A DNA stretch of 64,000 nucleotides, taken from contig NW_002060968.1 of the NCBI RefSeq assembly GCF_000150275.1, positions 554,182 through 618,181 of the forward strand, given 5' to 3'. The stretch comes from Trichoplax adhaerens. Its lineage: Eukaryota > Placozoa > Uniplacotomia > Trichoplacea > Trichoplacidae. Each line of letters begins with the position of its first letter. The stretch's first letter is position 1. The notes beneath the pieces were generated by a model. That model saw nothing but the letters and a program-made list of their open reading frames with translations. It was not told the origin of the DNA and searched no databases. The translations under genes were made by a program, and so were the position numbers. This document shows, in pieces, positions 14,601 to 26,992 of this stretch.

Positions 14601-17600
14601 AGCCTGTTTTTGCTAATTTATAGTGTATGTATTCAAAAGTTGAAGCCATGATGGCCTTTGATGAGCTTTATTACGAAAACACAGGTATGAAAGTACTTAC
14701 ACTATATCAGCTTTATCTGGTACACGGAGTGTAAATTTCGCTAAATTTTGGATCGATTCTCGTAGGAATTACATGTTTCAAAGATACTCAGATCAAGCGA
14801 AAAGTTCAAAAGGGTTACCCTGTTGGCACCTCATATATTAGCGATAATGTACGGATAAGTAATATTTCATTTGCTTTATTAATTTATCTATTTAATATAA
14901 TTACACATTTCTATCATTAATTGGCTACGACTAGGATAAAGAAGCCATTCAATTGGATAACTTAATTTCCAGTTCTTCTAGTGCCAAAATCTCGCCTAAC
15001 ATCGAAAAGCTGTTGAAGATAATCTTTAACGTCAAGCTGCTATCAGCCTATCTGTTAGACTACCAAGTATAGTATAAAATATTTATTAAAGTATAGTGCT
15101 AATTACAAAGATTTACAATAAGATTACGGATTCTAAATTGTTTGTTTTAATGTAATGTCATTAGGTTGATGTAGAAAAAATAAAACTGAAAGCTTTAACG
15201 ACTGACAGAGTAGAAAAAGCAGTGCAATTACTTCATCAAATAGATTCGGTTAGTCTATTATAGGTAAACGTAACTCATTTTTTTGTTTGTATTTTCATTG
15301 CGAACTGATACTGACGCAACGAAAATTAAAGCTAGGAGTCTACCTTCTAACATACTCTTCCTGGTATTTTCAGTATATAGTTTATCTAAAAGAAATAACA
15401 CTCCTACGATGATAAGATCATAGTAGCTGTAGACTTGTATCATAAAATTGAAAGATGCTGCTTATTAAGCATTATTAATATCCATCGTATTACATGTGCA
15501 TAGGTTTCATCAAAGATGTCGAGTAAAAACATACAAAGAAAAAATAAAATAATAAAGCTTAAAGAGAAATTTTTCAATTTAATTTACAAAGACTTACATA
15601 AAATCGATGGATTCCGTTATTGCGATGATGAGTATAATCTGAGGGTAATTTCCTTTGTTTTAATATCTTATGCACAGAATTATTACTAACTGTTCATACT
15701 AATTTTAAATATATATAATAGAAGACGGTAATAGATAAATATTCAGTAAAGTTATAAATCGGTATTATAAAGCGTAATATCTTATTTTGTTTCAGGAAAT
15801 ATGGTCTAACATGGATGATGTTATGGATATTGCTGTATGCTATGATTTAATAGAAAACACTAAAAGAGTTGGCAAAGATCTTTTGTATAAATTATATCAA
15901 AGCATGAAGATAGAACTAGAAGTATGTCAAAGTTACATACCCTCTTGATGAATTGTTAAGAGCACTAGGATATACTACTGTTACAAGATTAATCATTGTA
16001 ACTACTATATTATACATGTATCATACCCTTAATTATTTTATCATTGATACTGTTTAGCCGTTATTGCGTAGCAGTGATGAATTCAATATGATCTTTGAGT
16101 ATGGAAGTAAAGTCTGTAAAAAGAAACGCGACCAATTTTACAATTTAAGCATTGAAGAGGTCGTAAGATTAATTAATGTTGAGAGGAACTACTGAATTAT
16201 TTCAATTTACTGATTTATCCATACTCGAAATTATGCGTTATTTTATTAATCTACTAGGCGCTTAATTTCACTAGGTATATAAGGTTCAAAATCACAAAAG
16301 TCATAAAAAATATGAAAAATATTGTACTATGGATAACCGTATGTTATTATGGCTTGGCAATCGTGTAATTAATTACAGTCGAATACTTACTAAGGGTTTA
16401 CAACCAATGGCGAAGAGAGATTTTCGCGATGTAGGTATAACGGTTAAATCATTTGTATATAAGTTTGTGCTTTGCGTTCTCTCTGATACCGTTATTAAAT
16501 GAGGGTTATAACTCAGGGCATAATGCAGTGTAAAATTAAATTTGTAATTAAGTAGCTTATTTTATATCATATTCTCTACCATAATCATATATTGTTGTGA
16601 TTTAGCTCATGTGAGTAGATCGAGGGAAACAGTAGACTAGTTTATAGTAATCCTTTATAAGATACTAGCCTGACACTTCATGATACGGAAGGCCTAAATT
16701 GTCATAACAATAATTCAGCTCAATAGTTACTCTAAATCTTTAAACATTAAGTTTTCGACTATGAACTTACTTATTATAATATAAGTTAGTTCAACTCTGA
16801 TATTAACTTGCTATGTAAAATCCTTGACGCCAAATAGTCTACGCCATAACAGCTGCCTTTTATTAGTTTTATATTCAGTGATGCTACATAATATAGCAGT
16901 GTATTGCATGAAGAGTACGCTTAAGTTAAGTTACGTAAGCATATTAGTCTATCGAGTAACCTATTTCTCTCAAAAGTTTTACAAACTTAATTATTTTGAT
17001 TTAAAATTTTGATATAAAATACTAAATAGTACGAAATTATTAGATTTTTAATACACATATAACTCTATAGAATGTAGGTTTTCCGCACGGGAAAGGAATT
17101 TATTTTTCAGGTAAATATATTCATGTATCACAAGTATGTTAGTAACTGGACTTTGTAAGGAAACCGACGTTGTATAATATTAATTATTTATTTATATATT
17201 TTTGATTTATATGTCAAGATATGTTTTGGCAGGTAATACAAAAGCAGATTATTTAACTTGAAATTATTCTATCTCCATCTAACTAAATCATAGATTATCA
17301 TGCTATATTAGTAGTATACTAAAACACGCACGAATGGTTTTATCTCTAGGCTGCTTTAGACTGTGGTTTAAGTATTACAAATTCGACAGGACTATTAATG
17401 CTATGTGAAGTAGCACTTGGGAGGATGTACGCTCTATAAAGAACTGTTTTGTATAAATTATTGAGATCAATGCTGTATTAGATACTGTAGTTTTTTTGGC
17501 TCACTCTCTAGCTTTTTACATTATTATAGAATGCACTGCAAACATTTTGTTAAAATGATGTATTTTAGATTACATTGTTTTTGATTGATTTCACTATAGC

Positions 17601-18049
17601 ACCAATGAACAATCAGATCTATCGAAAGCGCGTCGTACGGCTGATAGTTTTAAATGTAAATATCGACATTAATACACCAAACAGATTTATGGTTCGAATT
17701 ATAAATATGATTGCTAAAGTTTAAATTTAATTTTTATGTTTATACGATGTAGTCAAAGGAAAAGTCGGACCCGATCCTGATGGAGATGTTACAATAGAGA
17801 ATGGTGTTGTCGTACCGTTAGGAGATATTGTTGGAGACTTCGACTGGCCAGATGGGAATAAGTATCTTGCATATCTCTTTATGATTTCTATATGTCGTGA
17901 ATTGATTATTACATAGTTAGTGTATCAAGTATTATGTTATTTTCCTTAACCGAACTACTAAAAGATACGTCATATACAATCCAGATCAAGTTAAAATCAG
18001 ATATTTGGTACTAGTCAAATCTGAATTTGTCGATGCTTCTCAAGGTTAA
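11623..18049 (+). CDS. PARP1-like protein copy 2, complete 26-exon gene, about 779 aa; predicted catalytically dead
   Basis: Exons: 11623-11703, 11854-11967, 12082-12164, 12362-12487, 12728-12823, 13040-13112, 13257-13344, 13443-13585, 13717-13744, 13896-13955, 14154-14274, 14418-14481, 14624-14684, 14766-14848, 14935-15066, 15165-15248, 15504-15644, 15796-15921, 16058-16159, 16275-16434, 17078-17110, 17219-17232, 17350-17426, 17600-17655, 17753-17861, 17965-18049 (TAA). Start chosen at MKRKQ, also the start of copy 3; the Lys/Arg-rich first 16 residues could be a nuclear signal. PADR1/Zn3 about 28-165 with CPNC plus two later Cys; BRCT about 170-268; WGR-like about 298-405; helical domain about 408-568; ART about 569-779. 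Zn1/Zn2 are absent. Triad His is Leu629 (16353-16355) and Glu is Lys (17860-17861/17965); the Tyr of GIYF is kept. The S904 and Y907 equivalents of human PARP1 are Ala and Asp. Open frame and intact splice sites argue against a pseudogene. Confidence 0.9.
17219..17232 (+). other. 14-nt microexon of PARP copy 2
   Basis: Identical 14 bases and flanking AG/GT to copy 1, at the same place between the exon encoding GKGIYFS and the exon encoding AALDC. Confidence 0.85.
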
Positions 18050-20065
18050 CGATCGTTGTCTTTAAAAAGTAAGCACTTACATAATGTTTAATCTACTATG
18101 AGCATAACCATGCAATTTTGGAGGGAATTGCGTATATCTAATAAACCAAAATAAGGATCATGCATACCTTCATTAAGGTTACCAATGAAACCTATATTAA
18201 AATTGACATTTAGCCCTACCTTCTTTTAAAGTTTACTTGCTTACAAATGTAAGCAAATTCTTCTAGAGTGTTTAATTGCTTAGCCTGGACTTCATTAATT
18301 TAACACGCGTTGTAGCATTTTGTAGGTTCGCCGATAAGTATTACAGCCAAATAGCACCCATGTCTGATAAAATTGCTAACGATCGATCTAAGAATTTATT
18401 TGCATTAGTTAAAATTGTCTAACAACCCATTTTAAGTGATTTAGTTTATATTTACTGTCAATAAGGTAACTCATACTTGTCTACGATGTGATTTTCCTAT
18501 CTTTGATACATTATTATCGTAGGCGATTTTCTTGTTCCTAATTGATAATGTTTTTTTGTAGTTTTCATAAAGTATGTTATGATAATTTGTACAATGTAAC
18601 TTGTGCATTTCTAGAAATATATTTATTGTCATCATTTTAATTCCTACTGCAGCTTTGGTTCATCCGTTAATAAATTTCAATATTGTTTCATTTAGACTAA
18701 AATAAATGTGTGGTATTGTAAAGGTGTTGCAGTCGGTCTATTAGATAAGTTAAGCCAATATTTAATCCTTAGCTGGATAAATTATGAGTGCTTTACAATT
18801 CACAAGGCAAATTACAGTACTTCTTGTGGATGTTATTGTTGTAATCTAAGCAAACTGCCTAAAAATTAGTTCAACAGCTACAGTATTGCTATAGAAATAA
18901 ATGATTAAAACAAATGAAATTTGGCTTAAATTCGTACGTTAGTACGTTAAGTAATGCATTTATTAAGAATGATTAAAATTGGTACAACACAATATGAGAC
19001 AGTGCAGATTAGCCAAACTCTACTAGCACCTTTTTAATATTGTTCATTTTTGGTGTTTAGCATATGAATTAATAACTAGCATCTTTTTATATCTAAAATA
19101 GTGTTCTCGCTTAGATGATAGTCATTACTCACATTGGCTAAATTTCGGCGATAGGCTACGTCCTTGTATTGCATGATACAAAAGCGCTCAACTAGGGTAT
19201 CATAATTAGGTTTAGCAATCCCTTAGGTTTTCAAGCGATTAACTCTGAATCTGAGTTATTAAAACAAAGGAATTTCTAATTCTACTTCATGTAAGGCTTA
19301 CTTTGTATTAATTGGATACTTTGAACATACCCTATTGCTGTAACTAGCTGAATTCACTAGGAAAGATTACGAAAGCAGGTGAAATTGCTTCATACAGAAT
19401 ATCTGTTACAATATACTAAACGTTCAACTGCAGACATTTAGCACGATAATTATTCAAAGTCAAGTTCAAGAATGATTTGCTATTAGCTGGTTACGCTGAA
19501 GAATGAACCTTTTTCAAATATTATCAGGTCTGATGATTACTTTGCAGGAAAAGTCCTTGCCGAACCGAAGCTTGACTGGCCATTTTTAAAACTGATGCAT
19601 GCTTAAGTTATGCCTTGAGCAAGCACTGCTTAACTTCTGTTTTCACAACATTTATGCTAAATTCTTTAATTGTAATTTATACTATATTCAGTTAGAAATC
19701 TACGAAAACTAAATTTGAGTAGTCCTTGCCTTAAACCTTTAATCCAAACCAATTAGGAAGAAGAACAAAAACATACTTGTTTATATTTTAAGGAAATAGC
19801 AAGAGTAGTGTCAACTATCTACGATGTTGTATAGGTAGAGCAGATTGCATTAAGCAGTGACATATGCAAACCTAAGGCAGTGATCTCAGCTAGTTATATA
19901 TTAGTAAAGTAATGAGCGCTGATAGCTGATGGATAGTTCAAAAGCTATTGATGATCCTTTCACTAATTTTAATTTTGTGCATGCATAGGCACGTCGTAGG
20001 AGCTTTAAATATGATCTCAAGCTAAGGTAAACAACTCGGTGGAGCGAATCAATTTTATAGCTGTT
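18050..20065. repeat. 3' flank of PARP copy 2: duplicated sequence plus decayed dispersed block, copy 2
   Basis: The first part matches 5563-6600, and the part after about 19020 matches 6600-7560 in order with many small gaps. The match is interrupted at 20066 by an LTR inserted in a sequence that is uninterrupted at about 7555. Confidence 0.7.
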
Positions 20066-20507
20066 TGTCACGGTACGAACTACCGTAAAGAAATAGCTAT
20101 CTAGATTTGGTTAATATAATATAGTAATAATATATTACAACTAGTTACTTACAATAGGAATTACTCTAATTATAAATGTGTTACAGTAAATTTAATGCTG
20201 TGCTGCAATGTGATCTGAAATAATTCAGTGAATGGACATATTGTAGTCCGACTAAGAAAAATTAGTTAGTAGATGTTCTAACCTAAGTGTTTTTATATGA
20301 TGACTCATGAATGTTAGCTGCTGTAGAAGGGTATATAAGCCCGTCAGATAGTTGAATAAAGTAATTCTCAATTGTCTAGTTGAGTTTAACGTAGAATCGA
20401 AGGTGTCTAAATTCTTGTGAGGTAGTTGAGGGATACTGAATCCCGGAGACTATAGTAATTTCGAGATTTGTTTTACGTTATCCTTGTCACGAAGCTGGTT
20501 TGCGACA
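20066..20507 (+). mobile_element. Solo LTR, family B, with 5-bp target duplication
   Basis: The element begins TGTCACGG and ends TTTGCGACA. It is flanked by CTGTT at 20061-20065 and 20508-20512. The homologous site near 7555 has a single uninterrupted GCTGTTGTAC, that is, an empty site. A TATA-like GGTATATAAGC lies at about 20330. No internal retroelement genes are next to it, so it is read as a solo LTR of a Ty3-like element (family assignment inferred from the TG..CA ends and 5-bp duplication). Confidence 0.85.
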
Positions 20508-21808
20508 CTGTTGTATAACAGTTATCCTAAACAGTAATATAGCTTAAAATAATTCTTTATCAGCAATTAGTAAAGCAACGCAGATAATTTTAAATCAAAA
20601 ATAGGATACCACAGTATATGCCATGTCAAGCGTGAATATCATACCATTCAACTTAGAATACGGAGATACAATTTAAAAAAGACACTAAGTAAAGTCTTAC
20701 TATGATCATTGTGATAAAGGATTTGATAAATCGGCTATGTAGCTGTCCATTTAAAAGTCATTCGAGATAATTTACATGAATTTATGGTATAGAAGTAGAT
20801 TCTATATTGAACGAGGTAATTTAATTTCCGTGTAGCAAGTGAAGAGGTTAACAAATTGAAGCTTAAGAAATCTCTGAGCTTAAGTAGCTCAATTGTTGTG
20901 CACGATCTCGATTGGAGTACCATCCCTAACCTTAATATAACCCGTCAGTGTCTAATGACAGCTTGATTAATAACGAATCTTAGTGTAACGAATATGTAAT
21001 ATTAATCGCCTATATTAATGCTAACGTATACATTACTTTTATCACAACTGAATCTACTTTCTAACGTCGTATTATTTGATATCTTCTCTGATAATTGTAA
21101 TATAATATACTGCACTTATCACATAAATCAGGAATGCATGAAACTCTCGCAATTACCTACAATTAGTGTACTAAGATAGACTGCAGAATACCTTCTACTG
21201 GATAGCAAGTTTACCTACGGATTATGTCTCGTTAAAGCTAATTAATATCATTATTTGTGACTCATTTCCAGTCTTGATAATCAGCTTGTTGATCTTTATG
21301 ATCTACCAGGATACTGCGCCAAATTTTTTTAGAAACGGTGATTACAAATACTTATAAGTAGTTCAAAGCATTTGAAGTACTAGCTAGACATTGTATAGCT
21401 ACGACAGTTCTTAGCATAGAAGCTCTAATATCTATCACAGAGGTTGCGATGATCATAAATGCTGCAGTAATGGAGGAAAGGTCTGCTAGCTCTGTACGAT
21501 CTCTTTCTCAGTTTATACGTTGACAAAATTTTGGCCTTCTTGCATAAAATTGATTAATTATAAAACTATGCACACTAAAATTGCCCTTTGTTAGCGGTTA
21601 CTCGTGTCACATGAATAACATTCCCAAGATACTGTAATACTTAATTTATTACAATGTCTACTAATTGTCGAAACAGTAAATCATTAAGATACTGATTGAA
21701 TCATGATTAAATTGATATGAGTAAAATAATAGCCGGACAACTATTAATTTAATCTCATAAACTAAACACTAGAGCAGGTCATGTGTGTACTTGCAATGAT
21801 TGCCAACT
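20508..21808. other. Intergenic DNA; no gene seen
   Basis: AT-rich sequence between the family B LTR and the first receptor remnant. Only short frames, none with recognisable motifs. Confidence 0.4.
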
Positions 21809-22024
21809 TTAAATTTTTGGCAATAGATATACTTTATACCACTTGGTTGAACCTTGTTTTAGAATCGAGGTAGCAATCATAATCGACCACTTAATTCTAT
21901 GAATAATATTGACAATTAATCTACGAAGAGGTTGCTGTCTATTTCTCTTCTTGAGAGTAATTATGCAGACAGCGATGCTGAAGATAATGACAAGTGAACT
22001 TAAATATGCAATGGAGATGGTCAA
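21809..22024 (-). pseudogene. Class A GPCR remnant (TM1 to TM2 region)
   Basis: A 71-codon frame contains a hydrophobic TM1-like stretch, then VCIITLKKRNRQQPL and RRLIVN. This lines up with the VC....F.KK.LQQP...LIAN pattern of the intact receptors at 33398 and 39984. The TM2 Asp is lost and no TM3-TM7 coding follows in frame. Read as a decayed member of the array. Confidence 0.6.
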
Positions 22025-23163
22025 TGCATACAGTAATAGTTCGATTATGCAATGTTACGTTTCTCAAGTATTTTTGATACATAGCGTTTCTAGAAATCCA
22101 GTGATAGCATAAAATAAATAGTTTTTACGAAAGTTAGTTAGTAAATTTGAATTATTTTTGCTTAAAATGTGAATTTCAATTACCCACGATGAATTTTCAT
22201 GGACGATGCTTGTTTAATTACTGCAATACCAAAACATGCAAAAAAGTTCTGATTTTAAGAATTTGCTAAAGTATGATAACAGTATCTTCAACCATACATT
22301 ATTCTTGCAAAGTAACTAAGGAACTCATTACAGTCAAGACATAAATATACAAATTTTATTGAATATACTTCCATTTATTTTTATTTCATTATTCGTTAAA
22401 ATTAGCATTCATATATTAATCAGAAGAATATGGGATTATCGATGTTTATCCAATAAATATTGTTATGCTATGTCTAAGAGGTAATGGAATTAGCCAATAA
22501 TCTTGAGCTCAGGTATTTAACTCATTGTCATTAAACTCTAAAGTAGAAATTTTATTTCTGTAATTGTTTCCTAAACGCTCATATCTAATAAGATGTCCAT
22601 AGTCAGGATCTGTATTCAATAAATAAGACTATAAATACGATTATGCGAATTCATTTTGAAATAAAACGAAAAAGGAATATTATGATATAAATTAGATTAA
22701 TTGATAACGTCTACCAATAGGATATAGAGTTCAGTTAATTAATATTTAGTTAATCAGTGTAAGAAGTAACAATATTAAGAACCAATTTCATATTAATAAA
22801 AAGGTAAATTAGATGTATCTTATATATTTCTATTGTTTTTTTCTTTGCGATGTTATGAACTTTTAATTACCGATGAAGTTAAAAGGAACTTCACATCAGC
22901 GACAGCAAATTGCCTTTCCTTTATATTTGCTATCCATTGCATTAGGGTATTCAATATGAAACCATATGTCTATCAATTTAATACCTCAAAGGAGTTAAGC
23001 AACTCCAAGATAAAATGAAAGTCAACGGAGGTATGATTAATTTTAAATCATTCAAATCGATCTAGTATTAAGACTTACAGACTAATTCTATTATTGATGA
23101 TACCATTTTAACAAGTTGTTAACTAATTTTAGCGATGAACTTTATTATTGGTTATTCTAACGT
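22025..23163. other. Intergenic DNA; no gene seen
   Basis: AT-rich. A 61-codon + strand frame at 22833-23018 lacks recognisable features and is probably chance. Confidence 0.4.
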
Positions 23164-24192
23164 TTAAGTAGCGGTAAACTTAAAAGAAATTCTCAATCTG
23201 CGAGTCAACAATTTAAATTCATTTTTAAAATTGATGCTAGCAAAGTTATATAAAATAGGATTCAATATACCTGGCATAAACATCATTACGGTAGTTACAC
23301 GAAATAACATAGAAAACTTAGAAAGCAGTTTATGAGTGAAATTTGGATCCAAAGTTTTTTGAAACGAAATCCAGACGTAACTAAAAGCATAGGGTATAGT
23401 GCCACAAGCGGAAAGCGTCGTGATAAGTAATATTGAAATTATGCTTAAATTACGTTTTTTAATGGTTTTCAACGCGTGTAATTTGTATCTTGAGTCTTCG
23501 ATTGGAATATTTATATTACGCAACTTAATAATGATGCATGTATAACATATAAAGATGATCAGTAAGGGTAATAATGAATTTAATACAGCAAAAAATGCTG
23601 ACAAGACTAAACTAGTATCTAAATGAGTTTGAGAAAGTAACCCAGAACAGTCAATTAAGTCTCGGCGATCATAATCGGTAACAAAAATAAATATTGTTGC
23701 ACAGACTAGTGCATAGAACCAGATGGCAATAATAATAAAGTTCATTTTATTCCTATGAATCGGTCCAGTAAGTGGATGAATAATGCCGCGATATCTTTCT
23801 ATTCCAATAGCAGCTAATGTCATCATAGAATTCGACATAGCTACTGCTGCAATAAAATTGGTAATGCCACATAAAATCTTGACGTTCTTACGCAGTAACT
23901 GCCTAATATCTAAGGAATAATTATAATCGGCAGTGAAGATAATCATAATGCATCTTAAAATCGATGAACAGCCATAAAGAATATCAGCAAGCGCTAAATT
24001 TGCGATTAAAAGATGAAAAGGTTGTCGAAGTCGAGCACTGTTTGATATGAGAGAGCAAACAACGATATTGAAGATTATACTAATAATACTGATAAGTAAA
24101 ACGCATAAAACCAAGTCGAAATTTTTGCTAAAGATGTTATTACTGGTCGAATTCGAGAAAATTGCCATATTTGGTAGTTGCAATAGTATCAA
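23164..24192 (-). CDS. Class A (rhodopsin-like) GPCR, 342 aa, single exon
   Basis: Seven hydrophobic segments with class A landmarks: TM2 NLALAD (Asp70), a TM3-start Cys108 paired with ECL2 Cys182, ERY 132-134 at the end of TM3, NPILY 311-315 in TM7 followed by NFAS and an amphipathic helix 8. Asn14 lies in an N-glycosylation sequon. Met1 is used; Met9 is an alternative start. TM6 has no CWxP. The residue six before the TM7 Asn is Phe, not Lys, so this is not a retinal-binding opsin. ICL3 carries the motif IPIEDSRYK seen in variants in all the array's receptors. Role: plasma-membrane receptor signalling through G proteins (family knowledge); ligand unknown. Confidence 0.92.
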   Translation of the reverse strand: MILLQLPNMAIFSNSTSNNIFSKNFDLVLCVLLISIISIIFNIVVCSLISNSARLRQPFHLLIANLALADILYGCSSILRCIMIIFTADYNYSLDIRQLLRKNVKILCGITNFIAAVAMSNSMMTLAAIGIERYRGIIHPLTGPIHRNKMNFIIIAIWFYALVCATIFIFVTDYDRRDLIDCSGLLSQTHLDTSLVLSAFFAVLNSLLPLLIIFICYTCIIIKLRNINIPIEDSRYKLHALKTIKKRNLSIISILLITTLSACGTIPYAFSYVWISFQKTLDPNFTHKLLSKFSMLFRVTTVMMFMPGILNPILYNFASINFKNEFKLLTRRLRISFKFTAT

Positions 24193-25260
24193 ATTAATAT
24201 CTATCTTGACAGATATTTATAAGTTTGATAGATTAACATGAAATATATCAATTTAAGGCCTTGAGATAATAAATATACTATCGTACAATTATTTAAATTC
24301 CTAATCATGCTTTTTTTTTGTATGTTCAATAGATAATTAATTAGTTAGTCATCAATCATAGTATATCCAAGTCTAAAAATAACATCTTAGTCAATAAAAT
24401 TATGATAGCATCAACTTTATCATGCACACCTCAATCTTCTATAGCTTAAAGATAAATAATTTATCACTACCTAATTCATAGTAATTGTCGACTGGCACAT
24501 AAAACATTGAATACAGGTGTATGTCTTTTTTATACTAGTTGCATTTTGTAAATCATTAAAGACTCCTGTAATATTATGGTACTAATTATAGTTTATTCTT
24601 CCTAATGATAGAAATCGCGAACAATAATGCTTTAAATTAACAGATTTTATTGAAGTAATTGACATTTCGGGTTACGGTCAATACGTCAAGTTTGATTTTG
24701 CATCTGTATAACGCTAAATAGCAAGGTTAATGAACTATTTAATCTAATATCATTAATTCACAGCTGCATTTAATTAATTTCAATATAAAGCTCTTGTAAG
24801 CTTTAACGATTAATCAACATTTATTTAACTTAACAAAGTTTGATCAATGAAATTAAGTTAACCATGGGCTCCAAATATTTCCTAAGTAAGAAAAAAGGGA
24901 ACTTTTGCTATTAATAATTGTCATAAGTTAAAAAAATATCGATTAGTCTATATTTTATTGTAACTTCTGTCGAATCCAAATTTATTTACATGACCAGATA
25001 ATTTATAACCAACGGGTCTATCGTTTGTTCTTGTTTGCATTTTTAATTCTACATAATGTTAAATTTAATCATCGTGCGTACTTTATAATTCTCTTCAAAA
25101 TGGCATAAATAATCTTAGCTGTTAAAAATTAGGCAAATTCAGTATTTCTGAGACATATATTTTAAAATAAATATAAGTTAGAGATACGGGTATAATCATT
25201 AAGAAAGTAGTTTCATGTTGCCGAGGGTAAATTCTAATGGAAATCAACTACATCAAGAGA
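24193..25260. other. Intergenic DNA between receptor genes
   Basis: AT-rich. No coding frame and no clear element ends were seen. A T-run of 9 occurs near 24311. Confidence 0.4.
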
Positions 25261-26992
25261 TCAATCTCTTAATGCTGAGAAAAATTTCAAATTACAATAT
25301 ATTGAGATTAAGACGTTTTTGTACAATTTATATACGATAAGATTCAATTTTAAAAAAGCTGTTTCTAGCAATTTTAGAATCACATTTAAATTTAAAATAG
25401 ATTTTAAGAAGGTTCTCTCAAAATCTGCGCTTGCATAATTATACGGTACTGGATTTATTGAGCATGGTATAAACATAATGTAGGTCGTTACGTACAGTAG
25501 GCTATTGAACTAAATTGCGCATTGTATAAAGTTTGGTTCTAGAAGATAACGACAAGAAATCTAAATTCAGCAAACAGAGAATGGAATAATTGTACAAACG
25601 GACATTATCATTATTATAAGCAGTGATATTATACAATTTCTTCGTCGTTTTATTAATTTCATGACTTCAAGTTTATAATAAGAATCATCAAGAAGCGGAT
25701 TATTTCTATATAATGTTAGTATGACCCTTACATAGCAAAATAGCATTAAAAGAGACGGTATTAAAACTGCTAAAATACCAAAAATCACTGCTAAACAAGT
25801 TCCGTTAAGGCATGAATTGTGATGAGAACAATAGAGAAACCATTATTCTGATAGCTATCAGTGGAGCACATAACAATTATAATTCCTGAACAAGCAAGAG
25901 TATAGATCCAAATACCAATATGATTTATCCAAATTTTACTTTCACTAACAGGCACAGATAGCGGATGTATAATTACATGATACCTTTTAAATGAGATACT
26001 AAACAAGGTAATCTTAGAATTAGATGTAGACACCACATGAATATAACTGTTTACTATTTCAAATTCCTGATAATCTTGACTGCCTACAATAAGGGTTTCT
26101 TACGCATTTTCGATAGTACTAACAGCAGGTATTGTATGAATTCTAGTTGTTAAACAGTTTGAGATATCTGTGATTGCTAAATCAGCAATCATTATATATG
26201 GTGGCTGCTGAAGATCTTTATTAGAAAACATCAAATAGCACATAATTACATTAAGTAAAATACCTACAGAACCGAAACTGACCATGACTACTACTGAAAA
26301 CGTATGCAAAGATTCATTTACGGGATGTGACAGTGTTATGCACTGTATTAGAGTAGAAATATCTATGTTAGGATAATTCTGTTAGCCTATCCTTATTTAG
26401 TTAACTTCTAATTTTGGATATACTGTGTTTTAATATAGCACTGACTTTTTATGACAGTGACACTTATACACATACTGAAATTAATAGTTATAATAGGGAA
26501 TGCAAATCATCTACTTACAGTTCCAATCATTGTGATTTTAATTTACTTATGGTAGATCGTAAATTATCATGGAAATGTTCCGTGATAGGACATATCGTAA
26601 TCTGACTATTCTGTATTAGTCATTATATGTCTATGTTGGTAAATACTGTTGTCTGCATTAAGGGAGCAGTAGCTAAAATTAATGTCTAATTCAGTAAATG
26701 ATTCTAATGTTAATTGTATTAACTATGACTCATGAACTATTGAGGAATAGTTCTGTATATAAATGCAGCATATCGTGAGATAAAGTGAAATCTCAAACAT
26801 AGTATTTAACGTAAAATACGAGGCGTCTAAGTCTTTATGTAGTCTGCTAGTAGAGCAAAAGTGTTTGTGATAGTGCAGATATCGTTCCTTGATACGTGGT
26901 TCAAGGAATTGACTTATTGATCGTATATTACGTTATCTTGTTGCAAAGCTGTTTTGTGACACGAGAAGATTCGCATCCATTAGATTAAACGT
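25261..26992 (-). pseudogene. Broken class A GPCR, interrupted by an LTR
   Basis: Homologue of the 28517-29521 receptor, in pieces: the N-terminus at 26962-26992, then an LTR (26326-26961), then frames 26309-26100, 26036-25791, 25788-25567 and 25476-25261. Recognisable pieces include DLQQP, a KRYHVIIHPLS stretch in place of ERYRGIVSPLS, LLDDSYYKLEVMK and NPVPYNYAS. The initiator ATG of the paralogue reads ACG here (26990-26992), there are stops between frames, and the TM2 Asp lies in an altered context. It cannot make a receptor. Decay is older than in the 31309-32313 copy. Confidence 0.88.
26326..26961 (+). mobile_element. Solo LTR, family A, inserted in a receptor gene
   Basis: Begins TGTGACAGTG and ends TTTTGTGACA. 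It is flanked by CGGGA (26321-26325) and CGAGA (26962-26966), a 5-bp duplication with one change. TATA-like TGTATATAAATGC at about 26755. About 90% or more like the copies at 36004 and 51599 by eye. A 63-codon frame (26414-26605) recurs in all three copies but has no recognisable domain, so it is probably incidental. Confidence 0.85.

Noticed and set aside
11623-18049. PARP copies as processed or dead pseudogenes
   Set aside because: They keep introns, splice sites and phases, with no stop or frameshift over 26 exons; only enzyme residues are changed.
23164-24192. Opsin or placopsin identity for the receptors
   Set aside because: No receptor has the TM7 retinal Lys. Placopsins also lack it, so the relationship stays open, but nothing positive supports the name.
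26414-26605. 63-codon frame conserved at 26414, 36092 and 51688
   Set aside because: All three are inside family A LTRs; conservation follows from recent copying of the LTR and there is no domain or signal.
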